Part shown: piece by piece, positions 39,397 through 53,200 of the stretch | How positions within the stretch are numbered: the stretch's first letter is position 1 | How the letters are laid out: every line of letters begins with the position of its first letter | NCBI RefSeq assembly: GCF_048564905.1 | Contig: NW_027328721.1 | Location: forward strand, 36,305,925 to 36,369,924 | Length of the DNA: 64,000 nt | Reading direction: 5' to 3' | Origin: Vicugna pacos | Taxonomy: Eukaryota; Chordata; Mammalia; Artiodactyla; Camelidae | Translations under genes and position numbers: made by a program | The notes under the pieces: model-generated | The model's database searches: none | Seen by the model: only the letters and a program-made list of their open reading frames with translations | What the model was told of the DNA's origin: nothing

Positions 39397-39413
39397 GTTC
39401 GGGGAAGTCGGAG
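39397..39413 (+). other. CENP-B-box-like site, 8 of 9 core bases
   Basis: This is the copy-B equivalent of the site at 14490. Confidence 0.5.
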
Positions 39414-41003
39414 AAATACCTTCCCTGACCTTGGGGAGGCAGCCTCTGTCACTGGGATTTCCTGCAAACCCCCCCTAGCATTCCCTGGCACAGAGACATT
39501 AAGGAAAACCTCAGGGGAGACGAGCTCAGGCATCCCGTTAGAACCCACGCGCTGCCGAGCTTTGGTGGAACCTCCCCAAGCTCCGGATTCCGGAACAATT
39601 GTCAGTGCGTGGGGGAGCTCGAGAGACAAGTCCACGCAGCTCTCTTCAGTCACAGGTGTTCCCTGTTCGGGGGAGTCCGAGAAATACCTTCCCTGACCTT
39701 GGGGAAGCAGCCTCTGTCACTGGGATTTCCTGCAAACCCCCCCTAGCATTCCCTGGCACAGAGACATTAGGAAAACCCTCAGGGGAGACGAGCTCAGGCA
39801 TCCCGTTAGAACCCACACGCTGCCGACCGTTAGTGGAACCTATCCACGCTCAGGATTCCGGAAACATTGTCAGTGCGTGGGGGAGCTCGAGAGACAACTC
39901 CACGCAGCTCTCTACAGTCACAGGTGTTCCCTGTACGGGGAAGTCCGTGAAATACCTTCCCTGACCTTGGGGAGGCAGCCTCTGTCACTGGGATTTCCTG
40001 CAAACGCACCCTAGCATTCCCTGGCACAGAGACATTAGGAAAACACTCAGGGGAGACGAGTTCAGGCATCCCGTTAGAACCCACACGCTGCCGACCGTTA
40101 GTGGAACCTCCCCACGCTCAGGATTCCGGAAACATTGTCAGTGTATGGGGGAGCTTGAGAGACAACTCCACGCAGCTCTCTACAGTCACAGGTGTTCCCT
40201 GTACGGGGAAGTCCGAGAAATACTTTCCCTGACCTTGGGGAGGCTGCCTCTGTCACTGGGATTTCCTGCAAACCCCCCTAGCATTTCCTGGCACAGAGAC
40301 ATTAGGAAAACCCTCAGGGGAGACGAGCTCAGTCATCCCGTTAGAACCAACGCGGTGCCGACCGTTGGTGAAACCTCCCCACGCTCAGTATTCCGGAACA
40401 ATTGTCAGTGCGTGGGGGAGCTCGAGAGACAACTCCACGCAGCTCTCTTCAGTCACAGGTGTTCCCTGTTCGTGGAAGTCCGTGAAATACCATCCCTGAC
40501 CTTGGGGAGGCAGCCTCTGTCACTGGGATTTCCTGCAAACTCCCTCTAGCATTCCCTGGCACAGAGACATTAGGAAAACCCTCAGGGGAGACGAGCTCAG
40601 GCATCCCGTTAGAACCCACGCGCTGCCGACCGTTGGTGGGACCTCCCCACGCTCAGGATTCCGGAACCATTGTCAGTGCGTGGGGGAGCTCGAGAGAGAA
40701 CTCCACGCAGCTCTCTTCAGTCACAGGTGTTCCCTGTTCGGGGAAGTCCGAGAAATACCTTCCCTGACATTGGGGAGGAAGCCTCTGTCACTGGGATTTC
40801 CTGCAAAACCCCCCTAGAATTCCCTGGCATAGAGAAATTAGGAAAACCCTCAGGGGAGACGAGCTCAGGCATCCCGTTCGAACCCACGCGCTGCCGACCG
40901 TTGGTGGAACCTCCCCACGCTCAGGATTCCGGAACCATTGTCAGTGCGTGGGGGAGCTCGAGGGACAACTCCATGCAGCTCTCTTCAGTCACAGGAGTTC
41001 CCT

Positions 41004-41020
41004 GTTCGGGGAAGTCGGAG
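41004..41020 (+). other. CENP-B-box-like site, 8 of 9 core bases
   Basis: This is the copy-B equivalent of the site at 16097. Confidence 0.5.
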
Positions 41021-41271
41021 AAATACCTTCCCTGACCTTGGGGAGGCAGCCTCTGTCACTGGGATTTCCTGCAAACCCCCCCTAGCATTCCCTGGCACAG
41101 AGAAGTTAGGAAAACCCTCAGGGGAGACGAGCTCAGGCATCCCGTTAGAACCCACGCGCTGCCGACCGTTAGTGGAACCTCCCCACGCTCAGGATTCCGG
41201 AACCATTGTCAGTGTGTGGGGGAGCTCGAGGGACAACTCCACGCAGCTCTCTTCAGTCACAGGTGTTCCCT

Positions 41272-41288
41272 GTTCGGGGAAGTCGGAG
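41272..41288 (+). other. CENP-B-box-like site, 8 of 9 core bases
   Basis: This is the copy-B equivalent of the site at 16365. Confidence 0.5.
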
Positions 41289-44200
41289 AAATACCTTCCC
41301 TGACCTTGGGGAGGCAGCCTCTGTCACTGGGATTTCCTGCAAACCCCCCCTAGCATTCCCTGGCACAGAGACATTAAGGAAAACCTCAGGGGAGACGAGC
41401 TCAGGCATCCCGTTAGAACCCACGCGCTGCCGAGCGTTGGTGGAACCTCCCCACGCTCCGGATTCCGGAACAATTGTCAGTGCGTGGGGGAGCTCGAGAG
41501 ACAAGTCCACGCAGCTCTCTTCAGTCACAGGTGTTCCCTGTTCGGGGGAGTCCGAGAAATACCTTCCCTGACCTTGGGGAGGCAGCCTCTGTCACTGGGA
41601 TTTCCTGCAAACCCCCCCTAGCATTCCCTGGCACAGAGACATTAGGAAAACCCTCAGGGGAGACGAGTTCAGGCATCCCGTTAGAACCCACGCGCTGCCG
41701 ACCGTTGGTGGAACCTCCCCACTCTCAGGATTCCGGAACCACTGTCAGTGCGTGGGGGAGCTCGAGAGACAACTCCACGCAGCTCTCTTCAGTCACAGGT
41801 GTTCCCTGTTCGGGGATGTCCGAGAAATACTTTCCCTGACCTTGGGGAGGAATCCTCTGACACTGGGATAACCTGCAAACACCCCCTAGCATTCCCTGGC
41901 AGGGAGATATTAGGAAAACCCTCAGGAGACACGAGCTCAGGCATCCCGTTAGAACCCACGCGCTGCCGACCGTTGGTGGAACCTCCCCACGCTCAGGATT
42001 CCGGAACCTTTGTCAGTGCGTGGGGGAGCTCGAGAGACAACTCCACGCAGCTATCTTCAGTCACAGGTGTTCCCTGTTCGGGGAAGTCCGAGAAATACCT
42101 TCCCTGACCTTGGGGAGGCAGCCTCTGTCACTGGGATTTCCTGCAAACCCCCCCTAGCATTCCCTGTCACAGAGACATTAGGAAAACCCTCAGGGGAGAC
42201 GATCTCAGGCATCCCGTTAGAACCCACGCGCTGCCGACCGTTGGTGGAACCTCCCCACGCTCAGTATTCCGGAACCATTGTCAGTGCGAGGGGGAGCTCG
42301 AGGGACAAGTCCACGCAGCTCTCTTCAGTCACAGGTGTTCCCTGTTCGGGGAAGTCCGAGAAATACCTTCCCTGACCTTGGGGAGGCAGCCTCTGTCACT
42401 GGGATTTCCTGCAAACCCCCCCTAGCATTCCCTGGCACAGAGACATTAGGAAAACCCTCAGGGGAGACGAGTTCAGGCATCCCGTTAGAACCCACACGCT
42501 GCCGACCGTTAGTGGAACCTCCCCACGCTCAGGATTCCGGAACCATTGTCAGTGCGTTGGGGAGCTCGAGAGACAACTCCACGCAGCTCTCTTCAGTCAC
42601 AGGTGTTCCCTGTACGGGGAAGTCCGAGAAATATCTTCCCTGACCTTGGGGAGGCAGCCTCTGTCACTGGGATTTCCTGCAAACCCCCCCTAGCATTTCC
42701 TGGCACAGAGACATTAGGAAAACCCTCAGGGGAGACGAGCTCAGTCATCCCGTTAGAACCCACGCGGTGCCGACCGTTGGTGAAACCTCCCCACGCTCAG
42801 TATTCCGGAACGATTGTCAGTGCGTGGGGGAGCTCGAGAGACAACTCCACGCAGCTCTCTTCAGTCACAGGTGTTCCCTGTTCGTGGAAGTCCGAGAAAT
42901 ACCTTCCCTGACCTTGGGGAGGTAGCCTCTGTCTCTGGGATTTCCTGCAAACCCCCCCTAGCATTCCCTGGCACAGAGACATTAGGAAAACCCTCAGGGG
43001 AGACGAGCTCAGGCATCCCGTTAGAACCCACGCGCTGCCGACAGTTAGTGGAAGCTTCAAACGCTCAGAATTCCGGAACCACTGTCAGTGCGTGGGGGAG
43101 CTCGAGAGATAACTCCACGCAGCTCTCTTCAGTCACAGGTGTTCCCTGTTCGGGGATGTCCGAGAAAAACATTCCCTGACCTTGGGGAGGCAGCCTCTGA
43201 CACTGGGATTACCTGCAAACACCCCCTAGCATTCCCTGGCAGAGAGACATTACGAAAACCCTCAGGAGACACGAGCTCAGGCATCCCGTTAGAACCCACG
43301 CGCTGCCGACCGTTGGTGGAACCTCCCCACGCTCAGGATTCCGGAACATTTGTCAGTGCGTAGGGGAGCTCGAGAGACAACTCCACGCAGCTCTCTTCAG
43401 TCACAGGTGTTCCCTGTTCGGGGAAGTCCGAGAAATACCTTCCCTGACCTTAGGGAGGCAGCCACTGTCACTGGGGTTTCCTGCAAACCCCCCCTAGCAT
43501 TCCCTGGCACAGAGACATTAGGAAAACCCTCAGGGGAGACGAGCTCAGGCATCCCGTTAGAACCCACGCGCTGCCGACCGTTGGTGGAACCTCCCCACGC
43601 TCAGGATTCCGGAACCATTGTCAGTGCGTGGGGAATCTCGAGAGAAAACTCCACGCAGCTCTCTTAAGTCACAGGTGTTCCCTGTTCGGGGAAGTCCGAG
43701 ATATACTTTCCCTGACCTTGGGGAGGCAGCCTCTGTCACTGGGATTTCCTGCAAACACCCCCTAGCATTCCTTGGCAGAGAGACATTAGGAAAACCCTCA
43801 GGGGATACGAGCTCAGGCATCCCGTTCGAACCCACGCGCTGCCGACCGTTGGTGGAACCTCCCCACGCTCAGGATTCCGGAACCATTGTCAGTGCGTGGG
43901 GGAGCTCGAGAGACAACTCCACGCAGCTCTCTTCAGTCACAGGTGTTCCCTGTTCGGGGAAGTCCGATCAATACCTTCCCTGATCTTGGGGAGGCAGCCC
44001 CTGTCACTGGGATTTCCTGCAAACACCCCCTAGATATCACTGGCACAGAGACATTAGGAAAACACTCAGGGGAGACGAGCTCAGGCATCCCGTTCAAACC
44101 CACGCGCTGCCGACCGTTGGGGGAACCTCCCCACGCTCAGGATTCAGGAACCATTGTCAGTGCGTGGGGGAGCTCGAGAGACAACTCCACGCAGCTCTCT

Positions 44201-47200
44201 TCAGTCACAGGTGTTCCCTGTTCGGGGAAGTCAGAGAAATACCATACCTGACCATGGGGAGGCAGCCTCTGACACTGGGATTTCCTGCAAACCCCCCCTA
44301 GCATTCCCTGGCACAGAGACATTAGGAAAACCCTCAGGGGAGACGAGCTCAGGCATTCCGTTAGAACCCACGCGCTGCCGACCGTTGGTGGAACCTCCCC
44401 ACGCTCAGGATTCCAGAACTATTGTCAGTGCGTGGGGGAGCTCGAGAGACAACTCCAAGCAGCTCTCTTCAGTCACAGGTGTTCCCTGTTCGGGGAAGTC
44501 CGAGAAATAACTTCCCTGACTTGGGGAGGCAGCCTCTCTCACTGGGATTTCCTGCAAACACCCCCTAGCATTCCCTGGCACAGAGAAATTAGGAAAACAC
44601 TCAGGGGAGACGAGCTCAGGCATCCCGTTAGAACCCACGCGCTGCCGACCGTTGGTGGAACCTCCCCACGCTCAGGATTCCGGAAACATTGTCAGTGCGT
44701 GGGGGAGCTCGAGAGACAACTCCACGCAGCTCTCTTCAGTCACAGGTGTTCCCAGTTCCGGGAAGTCCGAGAAATACATTCCCTGACCTTGGGGAGGCAG
44801 CCTCTGTCACTGGGATTTCCTGCAAAACCCCCCTAGCTTTCCTGGCACAGAGACATTAGGAAAACCCTCAGGGGAGACGAGCTCAAGCATCCCGTTAGAA
44901 CCCACGCGCTGCCGACCTTTGGTGGAACGTCCCCACGCTCAGGATTCCGGAAACATTGTCAGTGCGTGGGGGAGCTCGAGAGACAACTCCACGCAGCTCT
45001 CTTCAGTCACAGGTGTCCCCTGTTCGGGGAAGTCCGAGAAATACCTTCCCTGAACTTGGGGAGGCAGCCTGTGTCACTGGGATATCCTGCAAACCCCCCC
45101 TAGCATTCCTTGGCACAGAGACATTAGGAAAACCCTCAGGGGAGACGAGCTCAGGCATCCCGTTCGAACCCACGCGCTGCCGACCGTTGGTGGAACCTCC
45201 CCACGCTCAGGATTCCGGAACCATTGTCAGTGCGTGGGGGAGCTTCAGAGAGAACTCCACGCAGCTCTCTTCAGTCACAGGTGTTCCCTGTTCGGGGAAG
45301 TCCGAGAAATACCTTCCCTGACTTTCGGGAGTAAGCCTCTGTCACTGGGATTTCCTGCAAAACCCCCCTAGCATTCCCTGGCTTAGAGAAATTAGGAAAA
45401 CCCTCAGGGGAGACGAGCTCAGGCATCCCGTTCGAACCCACGCGCTGCCGACCGTTGGTGGAACCTCCCCACGCTCAGGATTCAGGAACCATTGTCAGTG
45501 CGTGGGGGAGCTCGAGAGACAACTCCACGCAGCTCTCTTCAGTCACATGTGTTCCCTGTTCGGGGAAGTCCGAGAAATACCTTCCCTGACCTTGGGGAGG
45601 CAGCCTCTGTCACTGGGATTTCCTGCAAACCCCCCCTAGCATTCCCTGGCACAGAGACATTAGGAAAACCCTCAGGGGAGGCGAGCTCAGGCATCCCGTT
45701 AGAACCCACGCGCTGCCGACCGTTGGTGGAACCTCCCCACGCTCAGGATTCCGGAACGATTGTCAGTGCGTGGGGGAGCTCGAGAGACAACTCCACGCAG
45801 CTCTCTTCAGTCACAGGACATCCCTGTTCGGGGAAGTCTGAGAAATACCATACCTGACCATGGGGAGGCAGCCTCTGTCACTGGGATTTCCTGCAAACCC
45901 CCCCTAGCATTCCCTGGCACAGAGACTTTAGGAAAACCCTCAGGGGAGACGAGCTCAGGCATTCCGTTAGAACCAACGCGCTGACGACCTTTGGTGGAAC
46001 CTCCCCACGCTCAGGATTCCGGAACTATTGTCAGTGCGTGGGGGAGCTCGAGAGACAACTCCAAGCAGCTCTCTTCAGTCACAGGTGTTCCCTGTTCGGG
46101 GAAGTCCGAGAAATAACTTCCCTGACTTGGGGAGGCAGCCTCTGTCACTGGGATTTCCTGCAAACACCCCCTAGCATTCCCTGCCACAGAGACATTAGGA
46201 AAACCCTCAGGGGAGACGAGCTCAGGCATCCCGTTAGAACCCACGCGCTGCCGAACTTTGGTGGAACCTCCCCACGCTCAGCATTCCGGAAACATTGTCA
46301 GTGCGTGGGGGAGCTCGAGAGACAACTCCACGCAGCTCTCTTCAGTCACAGGTGTTCCCTGTTCGGGGAAGTCCGAGAAATAACTTCCCTGACATTGGGG
46401 AGGCAGCCTCTGTCACTGGGATTTCCTGCAAACCCCCCCTAGCATTCCCTGGCAAAGAGATATTAGGAAAACTCTCAGGGGAGACGAGCTCAGGCATCCC
46501 GTTAGAACCCACGCGCTGCCGACCGTTGGTGGAACCTCCCCACGCTCAGGATTCCAGAACCATTGTCAGTGCGTGGGGGAGCACGGGAGACAACTCCACG
46601 CAGCCCTCTTCAGTCACAGGTGTTCCCTGTTCAGGGAAGTCCGAGGAATACCTTCCCTGACCTTAGGGATGAATCCTCTGTCACTGGGATTTCCTGCAAA
46701 ACCCCCCTAGCATTCCCTGGCACAGAGAATTTAGGGAAACCCTCAGGGTAGACGAGCTCATGCATCCCGTTAAAACCCACGCGATGCCGACCGTTGGTGG
46801 AACCTCCCCACGCTCAGAATTCCGGAACCATTGTCAGTGCGTGGGGGAGCACGAGAGACAACTCCACGCAGCTCTCTTCAGTCACAGGTGTTCCCTGTTC
46901 AGGGAAGTCCGAGAAATACTTTCCCTGACCTTGGGGATGCAGCCTCTGTCACTGGGATTTCCTGCAAAACCCCACTAGCATTCCCTGGCACACAGAAATT
47001 AGGAAAACCCTCAGGGGAGACGAGCTCAGGCATCCCTTTAGAACCCACGCGCTGCCGACCGTTGGTGGAACCTCCCCACGCTCAGGATTCCAGAACCATT
47101 GTCAGTGCGTTGGGGAGCACGGGAGACAACTCCACGCAGCCCTCTTCAGTCACAGGTGTTCCCTGTTCGGGGAATTACGAAAAATACAATCCCTGAACTT

Positions 47201-50200
47201 GGGGAGGCATCCTCTGTCACTGGGATTTCCTGCAAACCCCCCCTAGCATTCCCTGGCACAGAGACATTAGGAAAACCCTCAGTGGATACGAGCTCAGGCA
47301 TCCCGTTCGAACCCACGCGCTTCCGACCGTTGGTGGAACCTCCCAATGCTTAGGATTCCGGAACCATTGTCAGTGCGTGGGGGAGCTCGAGAGACAACTC
47401 CACGCAGCTCTCTTCAGTCACAGGTGTTCCCAGTTCGGGGAAGTCCGAGAAATACCTTCCCTGACGTTGGGGAGGTAGCCCCTGTCACTGGGACTTCCTG
47501 CAAACCCCCCCTAGCATTCCCTCGCCCAGAGACATTAGGAAAACCCTCAGGGGAGACGAGCTCAGGCATCCCGTTAGAACCCACGCGCTGCCGACCATTG
47601 GTGGAACCTCCCCACGCTCAGGATTCCGGAACCATTGTCAGTGCGTGGGGGAGCTCGAGAGACAACTCCACGCAGCTCTCTTCATTCACAGTGGTTCCCT
47701 GTTCGGGGAAGTCCAAGAAAAACCTTCCCTGACCTTGGGGAGGAAGCCTCTGTCACTGGGATATCCTGCAAAACCCCCCTAGCATTCCCTGGCACAGAGA
47801 CATTAGGAAAACCCTCAGGGGAGACGAGCTCAAGTATCCCTTTAGAACCCACGCGCTGCCGACCGTTGGTGGAACCTCTCCATGCTCAGGATTCCGGAAC
47901 CATTGTCAGTGCGTGGGGGAGCTCGAGAGACAACTCCACGCAGCTCTCTTCAGTCACAGGTGTTCCCTGTTCAGGGAAGTCCGAGAAATACCTTCCCTGA
48001 CCTTGGGGAGGCAGCCTCTGTCACTGGGATTTCCTGCAAACCCCCCCTAGCATTCCCTGGCACAGAGACATTAGGAAAACCCTCAGGGGAGACGAGCTCA
48101 GGCATCCCGTTAGAACCCACGCGCTGTCGAACGTTGGTGGAACCTCCCCACGCTCAGGATTCCGAAAACATTGTCAGTGCGTGGGGGAGCTCGAGAGACA
48201 ACTCCACGCAGCTCTCTTAAGTCACAGGTGTTCCCTGTTCGGGGAAGTCCGAGAAATACCTTCCCTGACCTTGGGGAGGAAGCCTCTGTCACTGGGATTT
48301 ACTGCAAAACCCCCTAGCATTCCCTGGCACAGAGACATTACGAAAAACCTCAGGGGAGACGAGCTGAAGCATCCCTTTAGAACCCACGCGCTGCCGACCG
48401 TTGGTGGAACCTCTCCATGCTCAGGATTCCGGAACAATTGTCAGTGCGTGGGGGAGCTCGAGAGACAACTCCACGCAGCTCTCTTCAGTCACAGGTGTTC
48501 CCTGTTCAGGGAAGTCCGAGAAATACTTTCCCTGACCTTGGGGAGGCAGCCTCTGTCACTGGGATTTCCTGCAAACCCCCCCTAGCATTCCCTGGCACAG
48601 AGACATTAGGAAAACCCTCAGGGGAGACGAGCTCAGGCATCCCGTTAGAACCCACGCGCTGCCGACCGTTGGTGGAACCTACCCACGTTCAGGATTCCGG
48701 AAAAATTGTCAGTGCGTGGGGGAGCTCGAGAGACAACTCCACGCAGCTCTCTTCAGTCACAGGTGTTCCCTGTTCGGGGAAGTCCGAGAAATACCTTCCC
48801 TGACCTTTGGGAGGCAGCCTCTGTCACTGGGATTTCCTGCAAACCCCCCCTAGTATTCCCTGGCACAGAGACATTTGGGAAACCCTCAGGGGAGACGAGC
48901 TCAGGCATCCCGTTAGATCCCACGCGCTGCCGACCGTTGGTGGAACCTCCCCACGCTCAGGATTCCGGAACCATTGTCAGTGCGTGGGGGAACTCGAGAG
49001 ACAACTCCACGCAGCTCTCTTCAGTCACAGGTGTTCCCTGTTCGGGGAATCACGAGAAATACATTCCCTGACCTTGGGGAGGCAGCCTCTGTCACTGGGA
49101 TTTCCTGCAAAACCCCCAAGCATTTCCTGGCACAGAGACATTACGAAAACCCTCAGGGGAGACGAGCTCAGGCATCCCGTTAGAACCCACGCGCTGCCGA
49201 CCGTTGGTGGAACCTCCCCACCCTCAGGATTCCGGAACCTTTGTCAGTGCGTGGGGGAGCTCGAGAGACAACTCCACGCAGCTCTCTTCAGTCACAGGTG
49301 TTCCCTGTTCGGGGAAGTCCGAGAAATACCTTCCCTGAACTTGGGGAGGCAGCCTCTGTCACTGGGATTTCCTGCAAACAACCCCTAGCATTCCCTGGCA
49401 CAGAGACATTAGGAAAACCCTCAGGGGAGACGAGCTCTGGCATCCCGTTCGAACCCACGCGCTGCCGAACGTTGGTGGAACCTCCCCACGCTCAGGATTC
49501 CGGAACCATTGTCAGTGCGTGGTGGAGCTCGAGAGACAACTCCACGCAGCTCTCTTCAGTCACAGGTGTTCCCTGTTCGGGGAAGTCCGAGAAATACCTT
49601 CCCTGACCTTGGGGAGGCAGCCTCTGTCACTGGGATTTCCTGCAAACCCCCCCTAGCATTCCCTGGCACAGAGACATTAGGAAAACCCTCAGGGGAGACG
49701 AGCTCAGGCATCCCGTTCGAACCCACGCGCTGCCGAACGTTGGTGGAACCTCCCCACGCTCAGGATTCCGGAACCATTGTCAGTGCGTGGGGGAGCTCGA
49801 GAGACAACTCCACGAAGCTCTCTTCAGTCACAGGTGTTCCCTGTTCGGGGAAGTCCGAGAAATACCTTCCCTGACCTTGGGGAGGCAGCCTCTGTCACTG
49901 GGATTTCCTGCAAACCCCCCCTAGCATTCCCTGGCACAGAGACATTAGGAAAACCCTCAGGGGAGACGAGCTCAGGCATCCCGTTAGAACCCACGCGCTG
50001 CCGACCGTTGGTGGAACCTCCCCACGCTCAGGATTCCGGAACCATTGTCAGTGCGTGGGGGAGCTCGAGAGACAACTCCACGCAGCTCTCTTCAGTCACA
50101 GGTGTTCCCTGTTCGGGGAAGTCCGAGAAATACCTTCCCTGACCTTGGGGAGGCAGCCTCTGTCACTGGGATTTCCTGTAAACACCCCCTAGCATTCCCT

Positions 50201-53200
50201 GGCACAGAGAAATTAGGAAAACCCTCAGGGGATTCGAGCTCAGGTATCCCGTTAGAACCCACGCGCTGCCGACCGTTGGTGGAACCTCCCCACGCTCAAA
50301 ATTCCGGAACCATTGTCAGTGCGAGGGGGAGCTCGAGAGACAACTCCACGCAGCTCTCTTCAGTCACAGGTGTTCCCTGTTCGGGGAAGTCCGAGAAATA
50401 CTTTCCCTGACCTTGGGGAGGCAGCCACTGACACTGGGATTTACTGCAAACCACCCCTAGCATTCCCTGGCACAGAGACATTAGGAAAACCCTCAGGGGA
50501 GACGAGCTCAGACATCCCGTTAGAACCCACGCGCTGCCGACCGTTGGTGGAACCTCCCAACGCTCAGGATTCCGGAACCATTTTCAGTGCGTGGGGGAGC
50601 TCGAGAGAAAAGTCCACGCAGCTCACTTCAGTCACAGGTGTTCCCTGTTCGGGGAAGTCCGAGAAATACCTTCCCTGACCTAGGGGAGGCAGCCTGGGTC
50701 ACTGGGATTTCCTGCAAACCCCCCCTGGCATTCCCTGGCACAGAGACATTAGCAAAACCCTCAGGGGAGACGAGCTCAGGCATCCCGTTAGAACCCACGC
50801 GCTGCCGACCGTTGGTGGAACCTCCCCACGCTCAGAATTCCGGAACCATTGTCAGTGCGTGGGGGAGCTCGAGAGACATCTCCACACAGCTCTCTTCAGT
50901 CACAGGTTTTCCCTCTTCGGGGAAGTCCGAGAAATACTTTCCCTGACCTTGGGGAGGCAGCCACTTTCACTGGGATTTCCTGCAAACCCCCCCTAGCATT
51001 CCCTGGCACAGAGACATTAGGAAAACCCTCAGGGGAGACGAGCTCAGGCATCCCGTTAGAACCCACGCGCTGCCGACCGTTGGTGGAACCTCCCCACGCT
51101 CAGGATTCCGGAACCATTGTCAGTGCGTGGGGGAGCTCGAGAGAAAACTCCACGTAGCTCTCTTCAGTCACAGGTGTTCCCTGTTTGGGGAAGTCCGAGA
51201 AATACCTTCCCTGACCTTGGGGAGGCAGCCTCTGTCACTGGGATTTCCTGCAAATCCCCCCTAGCATTCCCTGGCACAGAGATATTAGGAAAACCCTCAG
51301 GGGAGACGAGTTCAGGCATCCATTTAGAACCCACGCGCTGCCGACCGTTGGTGAAACCTCCCCACGCTCAGGATTCCGGGACCATTGTCAGTGCGTGGGG
51401 GAGCTCGAGAGAAAACTCCACGCAGCTCTCTTCAGTCACAGGTGTTCCCTGTTCGGGGAAGTCCGAGAAATACCTTCCCTGACCTTGGGGAGGCAGCCTC
51501 TGTCACTGGGATTCCCTGCAAACATCCCCTAGCATTCCCTGGCCCAGAGACATTAGGAAAACCCTCAGGGGAGACGAGCTCAGTCATCCCGTTAGAACCC
51601 ACGTGCTGCCGACCGTTGGTGGAACCTCCCCACGCTCAAGATTCCGGAAACATTGTCAGTGCGTGGGGGAGCTCGAGAGACAAGTCCACGAGGCTCTCTT
51701 CAGTCACAGGTGTTCCCTGTTCGGGGAAGTCCGAGAAATACCTTCCCTGACCTTGGGGATGCAGCCTCTGTCACTGGGATTTCCTGCAAAACCCCCCTAG
51801 CATTCCCTGGCACAGAGACATTAGGAAAACCCTCAGGGGAGACGAGCTCAGGCATCCCGTTACAACCCACGCGCTGCCGACCGTTGGTGGAACCTCCCCA
51901 CGCTCAGGATTCCGGAACCATTGTCAGTGCGTGGGGGAGCTCGAGAGACAACTCCACGCAGCTCTCTTCAGTCACAGGTGTTCCCTGTTCGGGGAAGTCC
52001 GAGAAATACCTTCCCTGACCTTGGGGAGGCAGCCTCTGACACTGGGATTACCTGCAAACATCCCCTAGCATTCCCTGGCAGAGAGACATTAGGAAAACCC
52101 TCAGGGGAGACGAGCTCAGGCATCCCGTTAGAACCCACGCGCTGCCGACCGTTGGTGGAACCTCCCCACGCTCAGGATTCCGGAACCTTTGTCAGTGCGT
52201 GTGGGAGCTCGAGAGACAACTCCACGCAGCTCTCTTCAGTCACAGGTGTTCCCTGTTCGGGGAAGTCCGATAAATACCTTCCCTGACCTTGGGGAGGCAG
52301 CCTCTGTCACTGGGATTTCCTGCAAAAACCCCCTAGCATTCCCTGGCACAGAGAAATTAGGAAAACCCTCAGGGGAGACGAGCTCTGGTATTCAGGTTAG
52401 AACCCACGCGCTGCCGTCCGTTGGTGGAACCTCCCCACGCTCAAGATTCCGGAACCATTGTCAGTGCGTGGGGGAGCTCGAGAGACAAGTCCACGCAGCT
52501 CTCCTCAGTCACAGGTGTTCCCTGTTCGGGGAAGTCCGAGAAATACCTTCCCTGACCTTGGGGAGGAAGCCACTGTCACTGGGATTTCCTGTAAACCCCC
52601 CCTAGCATTCCCTGGCACAGAGACATTAGGAAAACCCTCAGGGGAGACGAGTTCAGGCATCCCGTTAGAACCCACACGGTGCCGACCGTTGGTGGAACCT
52701 CCCCACGCTCAGGATTCCGGAACCATTGTCAGTGCGTGGGGGAGCTCGAGAGACAACTCCACGCAGTTCTCTTCAGTCACAGGTGTTCCCTGTACGGGGA
52801 AGTCCGAGAAATACCTTCCCTGACCTTGGGGAGGCAGCCTCTGTCACTGGGAATTCCTGCAAACCCCCATAGCATTCCCTGGCACAGAGACATTAGGAAA
52901 ACCCTCAGGGGAGACGAGCTCAGGAATCCCGTTGGAACCCACGCGCTGCCGACCGTTGGTGGAACCTCCCCACGCTCAGGATTCCGGAACCATTGTCAGT
53001 GCGTGGGGGAGCTCGAGAGACAACTCCACGTAGCTCTCTTCAGTCACAGGTGTTCCCTGTTCGGGGAAGTCCGAGAAATACATTCCCTGACCTTGGGGAG
53101 GCAGCCTCTGACACTGGGATTACCTGCAAACACCCCCTAGCATTCCCTGGCAGAGAGACATTAGGAAAACCATCAGGGGAGACGAGCTTAGGCATCCCGT

